Of a stretch of 39,733 nt of DNA, positions 31,717 through 39,733 are shown piece after piece. The notes under the pieces were generated by a model that worked only from the letters and a program-made list of their open reading frames with translations, ran no database searches and was not told the DNA's origin. The first letter of the stretch is position 1. Every line of letters begins with the position of its first letter. A program made the translations under genes and the position numbers. This stretch comes from an uncultured Bacilli bacterium (GTDB lineage: Bacteria; Bacillota_I; Bacilli_A; RF39; UBA660). The stretch spans positions 1 through 39,733 of the forward strand of contig CAOLUI010000001.1 of the NCBI GenBank assembly GCA_948479395.1, written 5' to 3'.

Positions 31717-33825
31717 ATGATGAGTGTTAGTGAATATGCTAAAAGTGTTGATTTAAGTGTTGCCGAAATTTTAAAAAAAGCCAATGAATTAGGAATTGAA
31801 ATAAAAAATTCTAGTGATGAATTAAGTGAAGATGATGTTATAATATTAGATAATGCCCTTAGTTTAATAAGTACCGATACTGAAACAACTATTGAAGATA
31901 CTGAAGATATTGATGAAATAGTGGAAAGTATTATGGAAAATAGTAGTATTGCAGCTATTAATGATACCGAAAAAAAACAAAAATTAAAAAAGAAAAGTCA
32001 AATTAATAATAAAGAAGAATATTTAAATAAAAGAAAAGAAATGTATAAACATAAAGAAAAATTAATGAAAAATAGTATTGGTGAAAATATTGTTCTTTAT
32101 AAAGAAGGAATGAGCGTTAAAGAATTAGCTGAAGAATTAGAAATAAATCCTAATGAAATAATTAGTAAACTAATTGCTTTAGGAGTAATGATTAATATGA
32201 ATCAACCAATTGATTTTGATAGTGCTTCTTTAATTGCAACAGACTATGATAAAACTTTAAAAAAAGAAGAAACACAAGATTTAGCTAATTTTGAAGAATT
32301 TGAAATTACTGATAGTGAAAGTGATTTAGTATCTCGTCCTCCTGTAGTGACTATTATGGGGCATGTTGATCATGGTAAAACTAGTTTACTTGATTATATT
32401 AGGAATTCAAAAGTAACCGAAACTGAATTTGGCGGAATAACTCAACATATTGGTGCTTATCAAGTTACACATAATGACAAAAAAATAACTTTTATTGATA
32501 CTCCAGGTCATGCTGCTTTTACTGAAATGAGAGCTCGTGGTGCTAGTGTTACAGATATTGTTATTATTATAGTTGCCGCTGATGATGGAGTTATGCCTCA
32601 AACTAAAGAAGCTATTGATCATGCTAAAGCTGCTAATGTTCCTATAATAGTAGCGGTTAATAAGATTGATAAACCAGAAGCTAATAAAGAACGTATTAGA
32701 CAAGAAATGAGTGAAGCTGGTATTACCCCAGAAGAATGGGGAGGAGAATATCCTTTTGTTGATATTTCAGCAATTACTGGCGAAGGTATTGATTTACTTC
32801 TTGAAACAATTCAAACTATTAGTGAAGTAAATGAATTTAAAGCCAATCCTAATCGTTATGCTGTAGGATCAGTTATTGAAAGTAGAATGGATAAAAATAT
32901 TGGTGGAATTGCTTCTTTATTAATTCAAAATGGTACTCTTCGTTTAGGCGACCCAATTGTTGTTGGAACTTGTAGTGGTAAAGTACGTACTATGAAAAAC
33001 GATTTAGGTATCTCTATTGTCGAGTCGGGACCTTCAACTCCTGTAGAAATTACAGGATTATCTGCTAATCCTAGTGCGGGAGATAAATTTATGGCTTTTG
33101 AAACAGAAAGTGAAGCCAAAAATATCGCCGCAAAACGTGCCATTGCGTCTCGTGAACAAAAAATGCAACAAACAAACCTTACATTAGAAGATTTGTTTGA
33201 TAAAATTAATGCTGGTCAAAAAGAAATAAATGTTGTCTTAAAAGCTGATGTTAGAGGATCTGAAGAAGCAGTTAAAAATGCTTTAGAAAAAATTGATGTC
33301 GAATCGGTAAAAATAAAAGTAATTCGTAGTGGTATTGGAACAATTACCGAAAGTGATGTTGTTTTAGCTAATGCAAGTAATGCCATTATTATTGGATTTA
33401 ATGTCAGTCCTTCTTCAATAACTAAAGAAGTAGCTAAAGAGTATAATGTAGATATTCGTCTTTATACCATCATTTATAAAGTTGTTGAAGAAATGGAACT
33501 AGCCATGAAAGGAATGCTCGATCCTGAGTATGAAGAGCATGATTTAGGAGAGGCAACTATTCGTAAAATTTTCAAATTTTCCAAAGTGGGAAATATAGCG
33601 GGATCTTATGTTAATGAAGGAGTAATCAAAAATAATTCTTTAGCTCGCTTGATTCGCGATGGTATTGTTATTTATGAAGGAAAAATAGCCAGTATTCAAA
33701 GAGAAAAGGATGTTGTAAAAGAAGTAAAAAAAGGCTTTGAATGTGGAATAACTTTGGAAAATTTTATTGATATTAAAGAAGGCGATATTATTAAGTCTTA
33801 TGAAATGGTTGAGGTAAAACGTTAA
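31717..33825 (+). CDS. infB: Translation initiation factor IF-2
   Basis: A 702-residue translational GTPase that brings initiator tRNA to the 30S subunit. Two IF2-N modules (VSEYAKSVDLSVAEIL and MSVKELAEELEINPNEI) are joined by a short Lys-rich linker. The G domain follows with GHVDHGKT (about residue 215), a DTPGHAAF box and NKID, then domains II-IV to EVKR. The N-terminal linker is short, as in reduced genomes. Two adjacent ATG codons are possible starts; the ribosome site (AAAGGATGG) suits either. Confidence 0.97.
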   Translation: MMSVSEYAKSVDLSVAEILKKANELGIEIKNSSDELSEDDVIILDNALSLISTDTETTIEDTEDIDEIVESIMENSSIAAINDTEKKQKLKKKSQINNKEEYLNKRKEMYKHKEKLMKNSIGENIVLYKEGMSVKELAEELEINPNEIISKLIALGVMINMNQPIDFDSASLIATDYDKTLKKEETQDLANFEEFEITDSESDLVSRPPVVTIMGHVDHGKTSLLDYIRNSKVTETEFGGITQHIGAYQVTHNDKKITFIDTPGHAAFTEMRARGASVTDIVIIIVAADDGVMPQTKEAIDHAKAANVPIIVAVNKIDKPEANKERIRQEMSEAGITPEEWGGEYPFVDISAITGEGIDLLLETIQTISEVNEFKANPNRYAVGSVIESRMDKNIGGIASLLIQNGTLRLGDPIVVGTCSGKVRTMKNDLGISIVESGPSTPVEITGLSANPSAGDKFMAFETESEAKNIAAKRAIASREQKMQQTNLTLEDLFDKINAGQKEINVVLKADVRGSEEAVKNALEKIDVESVKIKVIRSGIGTITESDVVLANASNAIIIGFNVSPSSITKEVAKEYNVDIRLYTIIYKVVEEMELAMKGMLDPEYEEHDLGEATIRKIFKFSKVGNIAGSYVNEGVIKNNSLARLIRDGIVIYEGKIASIQREKDVVKEVKKGFECGITLENFIDIKEGDIIKSYEMVEVKR

Positions 33826-34167
33826 ATGAATAATATAAAACAAAAACGAGTTGCCTCAGAAATGACTCGCGTAATTAGTGAAATTTTACTAGAAGAAGCG
33901 CGAGATGAACTTTTAAAAACAGTATCTATTACAGGTTGTGATGTTGCTCCTGATTTATCGTTTGCTAAAGTTTATTTTACTAGTTTATCCACAATGTCTC
34001 ATCAAAATCTAGAAAAAGAGATGGAAGAAGCTTCTTCATTTATTCGTTTAGAACTAGCCGAAAAAATGAATTTACGAAATACTCCAAAGTTAAAGTTTAT
34101 ATATGATGAATCAATTGCCTATGGTAATAAAATAGAGCGTATTTTAAAAGAGATTCATGAAGACTAA
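33826..34167 (+). CDS. rbfA: 30S ribosome-binding factor RbfA
   Basis: 113 residues, one KH-like domain: KQKRVASEMTRVISEILLEE, DLSFAKVYFTSL and LRNTPKLKFIYDESI. The ATG follows the infB stop with no gap, and GAGG within infB serves as ribosome site. Needed for 16S rRNA 5'-end maturation, in keeping with rimP in the same operon. Confidence 0.95.
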   Translation: MNNIKQKRVASEMTRVISEILLEEARDELLKTVSITGCDVAPDLSFAKVYFTSLSTMSHQNLEKEMEEASSFIRLELAEKMNLRNTPKLKFIYDESIAYGNKIERILKEIHED

Positions 34168-34176
34168 AATATAATT

Positions 34177-35016
34177 ATGAACGGAATTATAATTATAAAT
34201 AAACCAACCTCTTATACTAGTCGTGATATTATAAATATTCTTAATAAAAAATTTAATACTAAAAAAATAGGTCATACAGGTACATTGGATCCATTAGCTA
34301 CAGGTGTTTTAGTTATATGTATTGGAAAATATACAAAATTAGTTGAGAAAATAACTGCTTATCAAAAAGAGTATATTGCTACCATAAAGCTAGGTATTAA
34401 AACTGATACTTTAGATACAACTGGAAAAATATTAGAAAAAGATGATAATATCAATGTTGATAATCAAGTACTTATTAACACTCTAAATTCATTTTTAGGA
34501 GAAAGTATGCAAGAAGTGCCAATCTATTCAGCTGTAAAAATAAATGGGAAAAAATTATATGAATATGCTAGAAATAAAAAAAATATTAAACTTCCCAAGA
34601 GAAAAATAAAAATAAAGGAAATAGAATTAATAAGTAACATTAATGGTGAGATAACTTTTCGTACTCTTGTCTCTAAGGGAACTTATATTCGTAGTTTAAT
34701 AAGAGATATTTGTAATTCTTTAAATGTATTAGGATCGATGTCTAGTTTAATTCGAACTAAACAAGGTTCCTTTGATATAAATAATTCTTATTCATTAGAA
34801 GATATTAATAATAATAATTACGAATTATTAACTGTAAAACAAATATTTAATTATCCCATTCACAATTTAAATGAATATGAGTATCAAAAAGTAAAAAATG
34901 GTAATCCTTTAGCCTTAAATTTTCAAAATGAATATTTAATTTTAGATTATCAAGAAAAAACAATTGCTATTTATCATTTAGAAAATAATATATATAAATC
35001 ATATTTTATGTTATAA
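34177..35016 (+). CDS. truB: tRNA pseudouridine-55 synthase TruB
   Basis: 279 residues. The catalytic motif GHTGTLDPLATG carries Asp38, INKPTSYTSRDI opens the protein, and QEVPIYSAVKINGKKLYEYAR and SKGTYIRSLIRDI follow. It makes pseudouridine 55 in the T-loop of all elongator tRNAs. No clear ribosome site precedes the ATG, so translation is probably coupled to rbfA 9 bases upstream. It closes the operon before a terminator. Confidence 0.95.
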   Translation: MNGIIIINKPTSYTSRDIINILNKKFNTKKIGHTGTLDPLATGVLVICIGKYTKLVEKITAYQKEYIATIKLGIKTDTLDTTGKILEKDDNINVDNQVLINTLNSFLGESMQEVPIYSAVKINGKKLYEYARNKKNIKLPKRKIKIKEIELISNINGEITFRTLVSKGTYIRSLIRDICNSLNVLGSMSSLIRTKQGSFDINNSYSLEDINNNNYELLTVKQIFNYPIHNLNEYEYQKVKNGNPLALNFQNEYLILDYQEKTIAIYHLENNIYKSYFML

Positions 35017-35019
35017 ATT

Positions 35020-35042
35020 ATCTTGTTAAAACAAGATTTTTT
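35020..35042 (+). terminator. Terminator of the rimP-truB operon
   Basis: ATCTTGT (35020-35026) pairs perfectly with ACAAGAT (35031-35037) over TAAA, followed by a T run. Confidence 0.8.
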
Positions 35043-35055
35043 AATTGTAAGGTAC

Positions 35056-35084
35056 TTGACAATTTTTTTTATTAGGCATATTAT
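35056..35084 (+). promoter_or_regulatory. Consensus promoter of the marR-ABC operon
   Basis: TTGACA (35056-35061), a 17-base T-rich spacer and TATTAT (35079-35084). Downstream AGTCATGA occurs twice (35101-35108 and 35113-35120), the second copy covering the marR start codon, so it may be an autoregulatory site. Confidence 0.75.
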
Positions 35085-35116
35085 GTTTTTGGCGGCTAAA
35101 AGTCATGAGGTGAGTC

Positions 35117-35572
35117 ATGAAAGAATATAAATTATTGTATCAAATAAAAACATTAGAAAAACTAATTGGTAGAATGTTTATTTATAATGATATGAGTGAT
35201 AGTTTAATTCATTTAACACCAACTCAAATGCAAATTATTGAATATATACTTCTTAATCAAAAAGAAAATATTTATCAAAAAGATTTAGAAAGTATTTTAA
35301 ATTTACGTCGAGCAACGGTCTCAGGTGTTTTACAAACAATGGAAAAAAATCAATTAATATCTCGTATAATTGATCCCAATGATTCGAGAATAAAAAGAAT
35401 AATTTTAAATCCTGCATCACAAAAAATTTTTAATAATCATGAAAAAATTATAGAAGAAATTGAAAAAATTATTATAAAAGATATTTCAGAAACAGAATTA
35501 TCTCAGTTTTTAATAATTATTCAAAAAATGCAAAATAATTTAAAATTAGTTGCCAAAAAAGAAAGGAATTAA
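35117..35572 (+). CDS. MarR-family transcriptional regulator
   Basis: 151 residues, a winged-helix protein with helical dimer ends: LTPTQMQIIEYILLN, IYQKDLESILNLRRATVSGVLQTMEKNQLI as the HTH, and the wing RIIDPNDSRIKRIILN. The start has GAGGTGA five bases upstream. The ABC exporter genes follow by 3 bases, so it very likely represses that exporter and itself, as in other MarR-exporter operons. Confidence 0.9.
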   Translation: MKEYKLLYQIKTLEKLIGRMFIYNDMSDSLIHLTPTQMQIIEYILLNQKENIYQKDLESILNLRRATVSGVLQTMEKNQLISRIIDPNDSRIKRIILNPASQKIFNNHEKIIEEIEKIIIKDISETELSQFLIIIQKMQNNLKLVAKKERN

Positions 35573-35575
35573 AAA

Positions 35576-37339
35576 ATGTTAAAATTAATTAAAAATTTTA
35601 CTAAAAAAGAGTGGAGTTTAGTTCTTGTTAGTTTAATTTTAATAATTTCTCAAGTATGGCTTGATTTAAAAATGCCTGATTATATGTCAGAAATAACTAA
35701 ACTAGTGCAAAGCGAAGGCAGTAAAATGAGTGATATCTTACTAAATGGTGGATATATGTTACTTTGTGCTTTCGGTAGTTTAATATCAGCAATTTTTGTG
35801 GGTTATTTAATTTCTCATTTATCTAGTTCATTTTCCATGAAATTAAGAAAAAAGTTGTTTTCTAAAGTTGAAGATTTATCAACCCATGAGGTTAAACAAT
35901 TTAAAACTGATAGTTTGATTACAAGAACAACTAATGATATTACCCAAGTAGAAATGTTAATTGGAATGGGACTTCAATTGCTAATCAAAGCTCCTATCAC
36001 TGCTATTTGGGCTATTACTAAAATTCTTCACAAATCATGGCAATGGAGTGCTGTAACAGCAGTTGCTGTAGTAATATTATTAAGTGTTATAGGATGTTTA
36101 ATGCTAATAGTTATGCCTAAATTTAAAATTGTTCAGAAATTAATTGATAATATTAATGGTGTAATTAGAGAAAATTTAACAGGTATTCGTGTTGTTAGAG
36201 CCTTTAATGCTGAAAAATATCAAGAAAATAAATTTGAAGTTGTGAATAACAAATTAACTAATCAACAATTATTTAATCAACGTGCTTTTGGGGTTTTATC
36301 TCCCATTATGTATTTAGTAATGAACTCTTTAACTTTAGTTATTTATTTCATTGGTGCCTTTTTAATAAAAGATGCTTTAATGGTTAATAAAATTGCTTTG
36401 TTTGGTGATATGGTTGTATTTTCTTCTTATGCAATGCAAGTCATTATGGCTTTTTTAATGTTAGCAATGATATTTATGATGATTCCAAGAAGTCAAGTAT
36501 CAGCGAAAAGAATTAATGAAGTTCTGGAAACTGAGATAACCGTTAAAGAGGGAACTTTTGCGGGAGAAACAGAAGAAAAGGGAACGGTTGAGTTTAAAAA
36601 TGTTTCCTTCAAATATCCTGATGCCGAAGAGTATTTACTTAAAAATATTTCATTTAAAGCTAATCAAGGAGAAACTGTCGCTTTTATAGGTTCAACCGGA
36701 AGTGGTAAATCAACTTTAATAAATTTAGTACCAAGGTTTTATGACGTAACAGAAGGGGAAGTTTTAATTGATGGTATAAATGTTAAAGAATATAAACAAG
36801 AATATCTTTATAATAAATTAGGATACGTTCCTCAAAAAGCTGTTATATTTGATGGTTCAGTTTCATTTAATGTTGGTTATGGGAACTCTTGTAAAGAAAT
36901 AACAGAAGACACAATTAAAAAAGCTATTAATATTGCTCAAGGAACAGAATTTGTTGAAAAAATGGATGCACAGTATGAAACTCATTTAGCAAGTGGTGGA
37001 ACAAATATTTCTGGAGGACAAAAACAAAGAATTTCTATTGCTCGAGCTATAGCAAGAGATCCAGAAATTTATATTTTTGATGATTCTTTCTCTGCTTTAG
37101 ATTATAAAACTGATGCAGTATTAAGAAAAGAGTTAAAAAAATATACCAAAAATGCAACAAGTTTAATTGTAGCTCAAAGAATTGGGACAATTATGAATGC
37201 GGATAAAATATTAGTTCTCGATAATGGTAAATGTGTTGGAATAGGAACTCATAAAGAACTTTTAAAAAACTGTAAAATATATCAACAAATTGCTTTATCC
37301 CAAGTGTCAAAGGAGGAATTAGAAAATGGCAGCAAATAG
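35576..37339 (+). CDS. ABC exporter half-transporter with degenerate ATP site
   Basis: 587 residues: a six-helix type IV membrane domain (about 1-315) and an ATPase. Walker A is GSTGSGKST (about 372-380), Q-loop VPQKAVIFDG and signature NISGGQKQR. Walker B reads IFDDSFSALD, so the usual catalytic Glu is Asp, and the H-loop reads VAQRIGT, with Gln in place of His. These changes mark the degenerate site of heterodimeric multidrug exporters (BmrC/LmrC type). It overlaps the next half-transporter gene by 14 bases. Cargo unknown. Confidence 0.93.
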   Translation: MLKLIKNFTKKEWSLVLVSLILIISQVWLDLKMPDYMSEITKLVQSEGSKMSDILLNGGYMLLCAFGSLISAIFVGYLISHLSSSFSMKLRKKLFSKVEDLSTHEVKQFKTDSLITRTTNDITQVEMLIGMGLQLLIKAPITAIWAITKILHKSWQWSAVTAVAVVILLSVIGCLMLIVMPKFKIVQKLIDNINGVIRENLTGIRVVRAFNAEKYQENKFEVVNNKLTNQQLFNQRAFGVLSPIMYLVMNSLTLVIYFIGAFLIKDALMVNKIALFGDMVVFSSYAMQVIMAFLMLAMIFMMIPRSQVSAKRINEVLETEITVKEGTFAGETEEKGTVEFKNVSFKYPDAEEYLLKNISFKANQGETVAFIGSTGSGKSTLINLVPRFYDVTEGEVLIDGINVKEYKQEYLYNKLGYVPQKAVIFDGSVSFNVGYGNSCKEITEDTIKKAINIAQGTEFVEKMDAQYETHLASGGTNISGGQKQRISIARAIARDPEIYIFDDSFSALDYKTDAVLRKELKKYTKNATSLIVAQRIGTIMNADKILVLDNGKCVGIGTHKELLKNCKIYQQIALSQVSKEELENGSK

Positions 37340-39659
37340 ACCTAGAAAACATGGTCCAAACTCTCAAATGGCTAGCGAAAAAGCCAAAGATTTTGGTAAA
37401 GCTATAAAAAGACTAATTGAAGAATTAAAAAGCTTTCATAAATTAATTGCACTTGCTCTAGTACTTGCCGCAGCAGGATCGATATTATCTATTTTTACTC
37501 CTAACATTTTATCTGATATGACAGATAAAATATCAGAAGGATTAGTAATTAATTCGAAAAATTTAAATACCTTAACTACTGAGATAGCTAATCAATTATC
37601 TGAAGAAAAACTAGCTTCAATAATACCAGAAATTATCGATTTAAATTTATCTGAAAAAAATATTGAAAATACATTGTTATCTAAAGATTTATCAAATGAA
37701 GAAAAAGAAGAATTTAGAATATTTTTAAATAACATTAAAAGTTTTTCTGACCAAAATAATATAATAGAAAGCTTTTCTAAACTTTCTCCTAATATTTTAG
37801 CTGAAATTTTAACTGAAAGTACTTATAATAATAGTTTAATAAGTGTTGAAGATAAATTAGTCTTATTAAATATAAATTCTAGTAAAAATAACCATTTACC
37901 ATTATCTGTTTTAACCGCTATTTTAAAAGAAATAAAAATATACAATACTTCAATATCTAGTCAAGATCAAGCAATTTTTATAACTGAAATATCTAATATT
38001 AACAAAGATGATCTGAATGATTTATATAAAAGGGTAGATAATATGCCAGAATCTATAAAAATTATTATAAAACCTTTTATGGACATTGAAAAAATTAAAA
38101 GTATTGCTTTAATATTTATTTCAATGCTTTTATTAAGTGCTTTATTTACTTATATTGAATCTATTTCCATGACAATTGTTTCAAATAAATTTGCTAAAAA
38201 TTTACGTAGTAGAATATCTAAAAAAATTAATAAATTGCCATTATCATATTTTGATCGTAATCAAACAGGAGATATTTTATCTCGTGTTACAAATGATATA
38301 GATACTATATCTCAATCAATGAATCAATCATTATCTACTTTAGTTAGTGCCATTACTTTGTTTATTGGGACTATTATTATGATGTTTATTACTAATGCTT
38401 TAATGGCTATTACAGCAATTATTTCAAGTTTATTAGGATTTATCTTTATGTTTATGGTTCTTGGTAAATCACAAAAATATTTTAGTGCTAAACAAGAAGA
38501 ATTAGGCGCTTTAAATGGTCATATTGAAGAGATTTATTCGGGATTAAATGTTGTTAAAGCTTATAATGGTAAGATAGATGCTAATAAAAGATTTGATGAA
38601 TTAAATCAAAAAATGTATACCGCTAATTGGAAAAGTAGTTTTTTATCAGGATTAATGATGCCCATGATGACTTTTATTGGAAACTTTGGGTATGTCGCTG
38701 TATGTATTGTTGGAGCTTTATTAACATTAAATGGAAAAATTAGTTTTGGTGTAATTGTAGCTTTTATTTCCTATGTTCGACTATTTACTTCTCCTTTGGC
38801 CCAAATTGCTCAAGCCATGACTAGTTTACAATCAATAGCAGCTTCTAGTGAAAGAGTTTTTGAAATTTTTGATGAAAAAGAAATGACTAATCAAGACCAT
38901 ATTAAGACTTATTTAGTTAAGAATGAGGTTAAAGGAAATATTGAATTTAAAAATGTTATTTTTAAATATGAAGGTAATGATAAACCAACTATTAATAATT
39001 TCAGCGCTAAAGCTTCAGCTGGGCAAAAAATTGCTATAGTAGGGCCAACAGGGGCTGGAAAAACCACGATGGTTAATTTGCTAATGAAATTTTATGATAT
39101 AAATTCTGGCAATATTTTAATTGATGGTGTTTCTACGAAAGATTTGACTAGAGAAAATATTCATGAATTATTTACAATGGTTTTACAAGATACTTGGGTA
39201 TTTAACGGAACAGTTAAAGAAAATATTGCGTATAATCGTGAGAATGTTAGTGATGAAAGAATTAAAGAAGTATGTCAAACTGTAGGGCTTGATCATTTTA
39301 TCAAAACTTTGCCTCATGGATATGATTCTGTTCTTTCAGATAATGATTCGGTTTCATCTGGGCAAAGACAGTTATTAACTATTGCTCGAGGCATGATCGA
39401 AGATGCGCCATTTCTTATTCTTGATGAAGCAACCAGTAATGTTGATACTAGAACTGAAGAATTAGTTCAAAAAGCAATGGACAAATTAACTCATGATCGA
39501 ACTTCTTTCATAATAGCCCATCGCTTATCGACAATAAAAAATGCTGATTTAATATTAGTTATGAAAGATGGAAATATAATTGAAACTGGAAATCATGATG
39601 AATTAATGAAACAAAAAGGCTTTTATGCTGATTTATATAATTCTCAATTTGAATTATAA
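37326..39659 (+). CDS. ABC exporter half-transporter with large extracellular insertion
   Basis: 777 residues, about 190 longer than its partner. The extra length lies between the first helix (about 41-60) and the second (about 257-276) as a polar, helical stretch expected outside the cell, with motifs such as SEEKLASIIPEIIDLN. The rest is a normal exporter: SYFDRNQTGDILSRVTNDID, Walker A GPTGAGKTT (near 573), signature SVSSGQRQL, Walker B FLILDEATSNVD with the catalytic Glu, and H-loop IAHRLST. It thus supplies the active residues missing in the first half, as BmrD/LmrD does. The ribosome site AAAGGAGGA lies within the upstream gene. Confidence 0.93.
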   Translation: MAANRPRKHGPNSQMASEKAKDFGKAIKRLIEELKSFHKLIALALVLAAAGSILSIFTPNILSDMTDKISEGLVINSKNLNTLTTEIANQLSEEKLASIIPEIIDLNLSEKNIENTLLSKDLSNEEKEEFRIFLNNIKSFSDQNNIIESFSKLSPNILAEILTESTYNNSLISVEDKLVLLNINSSKNNHLPLSVLTAILKEIKIYNTSISSQDQAIFITEISNINKDDLNDLYKRVDNMPESIKIIIKPFMDIEKIKSIALIFISMLLLSALFTYIESISMTIVSNKFAKNLRSRISKKINKLPLSYFDRNQTGDILSRVTNDIDTISQSMNQSLSTLVSAITLFIGTIIMMFITNALMAITAIISSLLGFIFMFMVLGKSQKYFSAKQEELGALNGHIEEIYSGLNVVKAYNGKIDANKRFDELNQKMYTANWKSSFLSGLMMPMMTFIGNFGYVAVCIVGALLTLNGKISFGVIVAFISYVRLFTSPLAQIAQAMTSLQSIAASSERVFEIFDEKEMTNQDHIKTYLVKNEVKGNIEFKNVIFKYEGNDKPTINNFSAKASAGQKIAIVGPTGAGKTTMVNLLMKFYDINSGNILIDGVSTKDLTRENIHELFTMVLQDTWVFNGTVKENIAYNRENVSDERIKEVCQTVGLDHFIKTLPHGYDSVLSDNDSVSSGQRQLLTIARGMIEDAPFLILDEATSNVDTRTEELVQKAMDKLTHDRTSFIIAHRLSTIKNADLILVMKDGNIIETGNHDELMKQKGFYADLYNSQFEL

Positions 39660-39675
39660 AATGTAAATTTAAATT

Positions 39676-39703
39676 AAAGTTCTTGTCAATAAGATCTTTT
39701 TTT
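39676..39703 (+). terminator. Terminator of the marR-ABC operon
   Basis: AAAGTTCTT (39676-39684) pairs with AAGATCTTT (39691-39699) with one mismatch, a 6-base loop and a T run. Confidence 0.65.
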
Positions 39704-39733
39704 ATACGATGACGTAGAAAGTAGTAAAGTTTA

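Overview
The window is a contiguous piece of a very AT-rich, walled, low-GC Gram-positive chromosome. TGA is used as a stop and all housekeeping frames are intact under the standard code, so this is not a Mycoplasma-type code. Shine-Dalgarno sites are strong, promoters are sigma-A-like, and tRNA genes carry an encoded CCA. The gene content (TsaE-TsaB-RimI-TsaD, RimP-NusA-YlxR-IF2-RbfA-TruB, an LCP protein, SipW-type signal peptidases) suggests an uncultured gut-type member of the Bacilli close to the Mollicutes (RF39-like). That taxonomic placement is inference.

Layout. 1-1073: the 3' part of a surface protein. 1169-4852: a Mbeg1-like (DUF2974) alpha/beta hydrolase, then tsaE and tsaB-rimI-tsaD for the tRNA t6A modification. 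4873-10848: envelope genes, namely a hexapeptide acetyltransferase and an LCP-PASTA protein on the minus strand, and divergently a secreted SH3b-glucosaminidase-dockerin protein followed by a membrane-anchored cohesin-like protein. 10845-11311: a minus-strand XRE regulator and a small partner, with a palindromic candidate operator. 11577-14503: a decaying accessory island bounded by tRNA-Arg(ACG) and tRNA-Pro(TGG); it holds one intact NUDIX gene and three genes broken by small indels or a deletion. 14626-18737: phosphoketolase, a cold-shock protein, a stand-alone LytTR regulator, a zinc-ribbon membrane protein and a DUF2179/UPF0316 protein.

18828-29953 is the centrepiece: an approximately 11-kb apparent operon that looks like an expanded TasA-SipW fibre system. 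It begins at a strong promoter. It encodes a 1035-residue membrane-anchored Cys/His-repeat protein, a SipW-like signal peptidase, a TasA/camelysin-like putative major subunit flanked on both sides by RNA hairpins, a 903-residue Ig-like protein whose C-terminus resembles the subunit, a second SipW-like peptidase, and two further exported proteins that share the subunit's signal-peptide motif. Both peptidases carry long basic Lys/Ser/Thr tails.

30049-35016 is the conserved rimP-nusA-ylxR-infB-rbfA-truB translation operon, with a one-domain RimP and no ylxQ. 35117-39659 is a MarR regulator with a heterodimeric ABC exporter: the first half has a degenerate ATP site and the second half carries a large inserted segment between its first two membrane helices.
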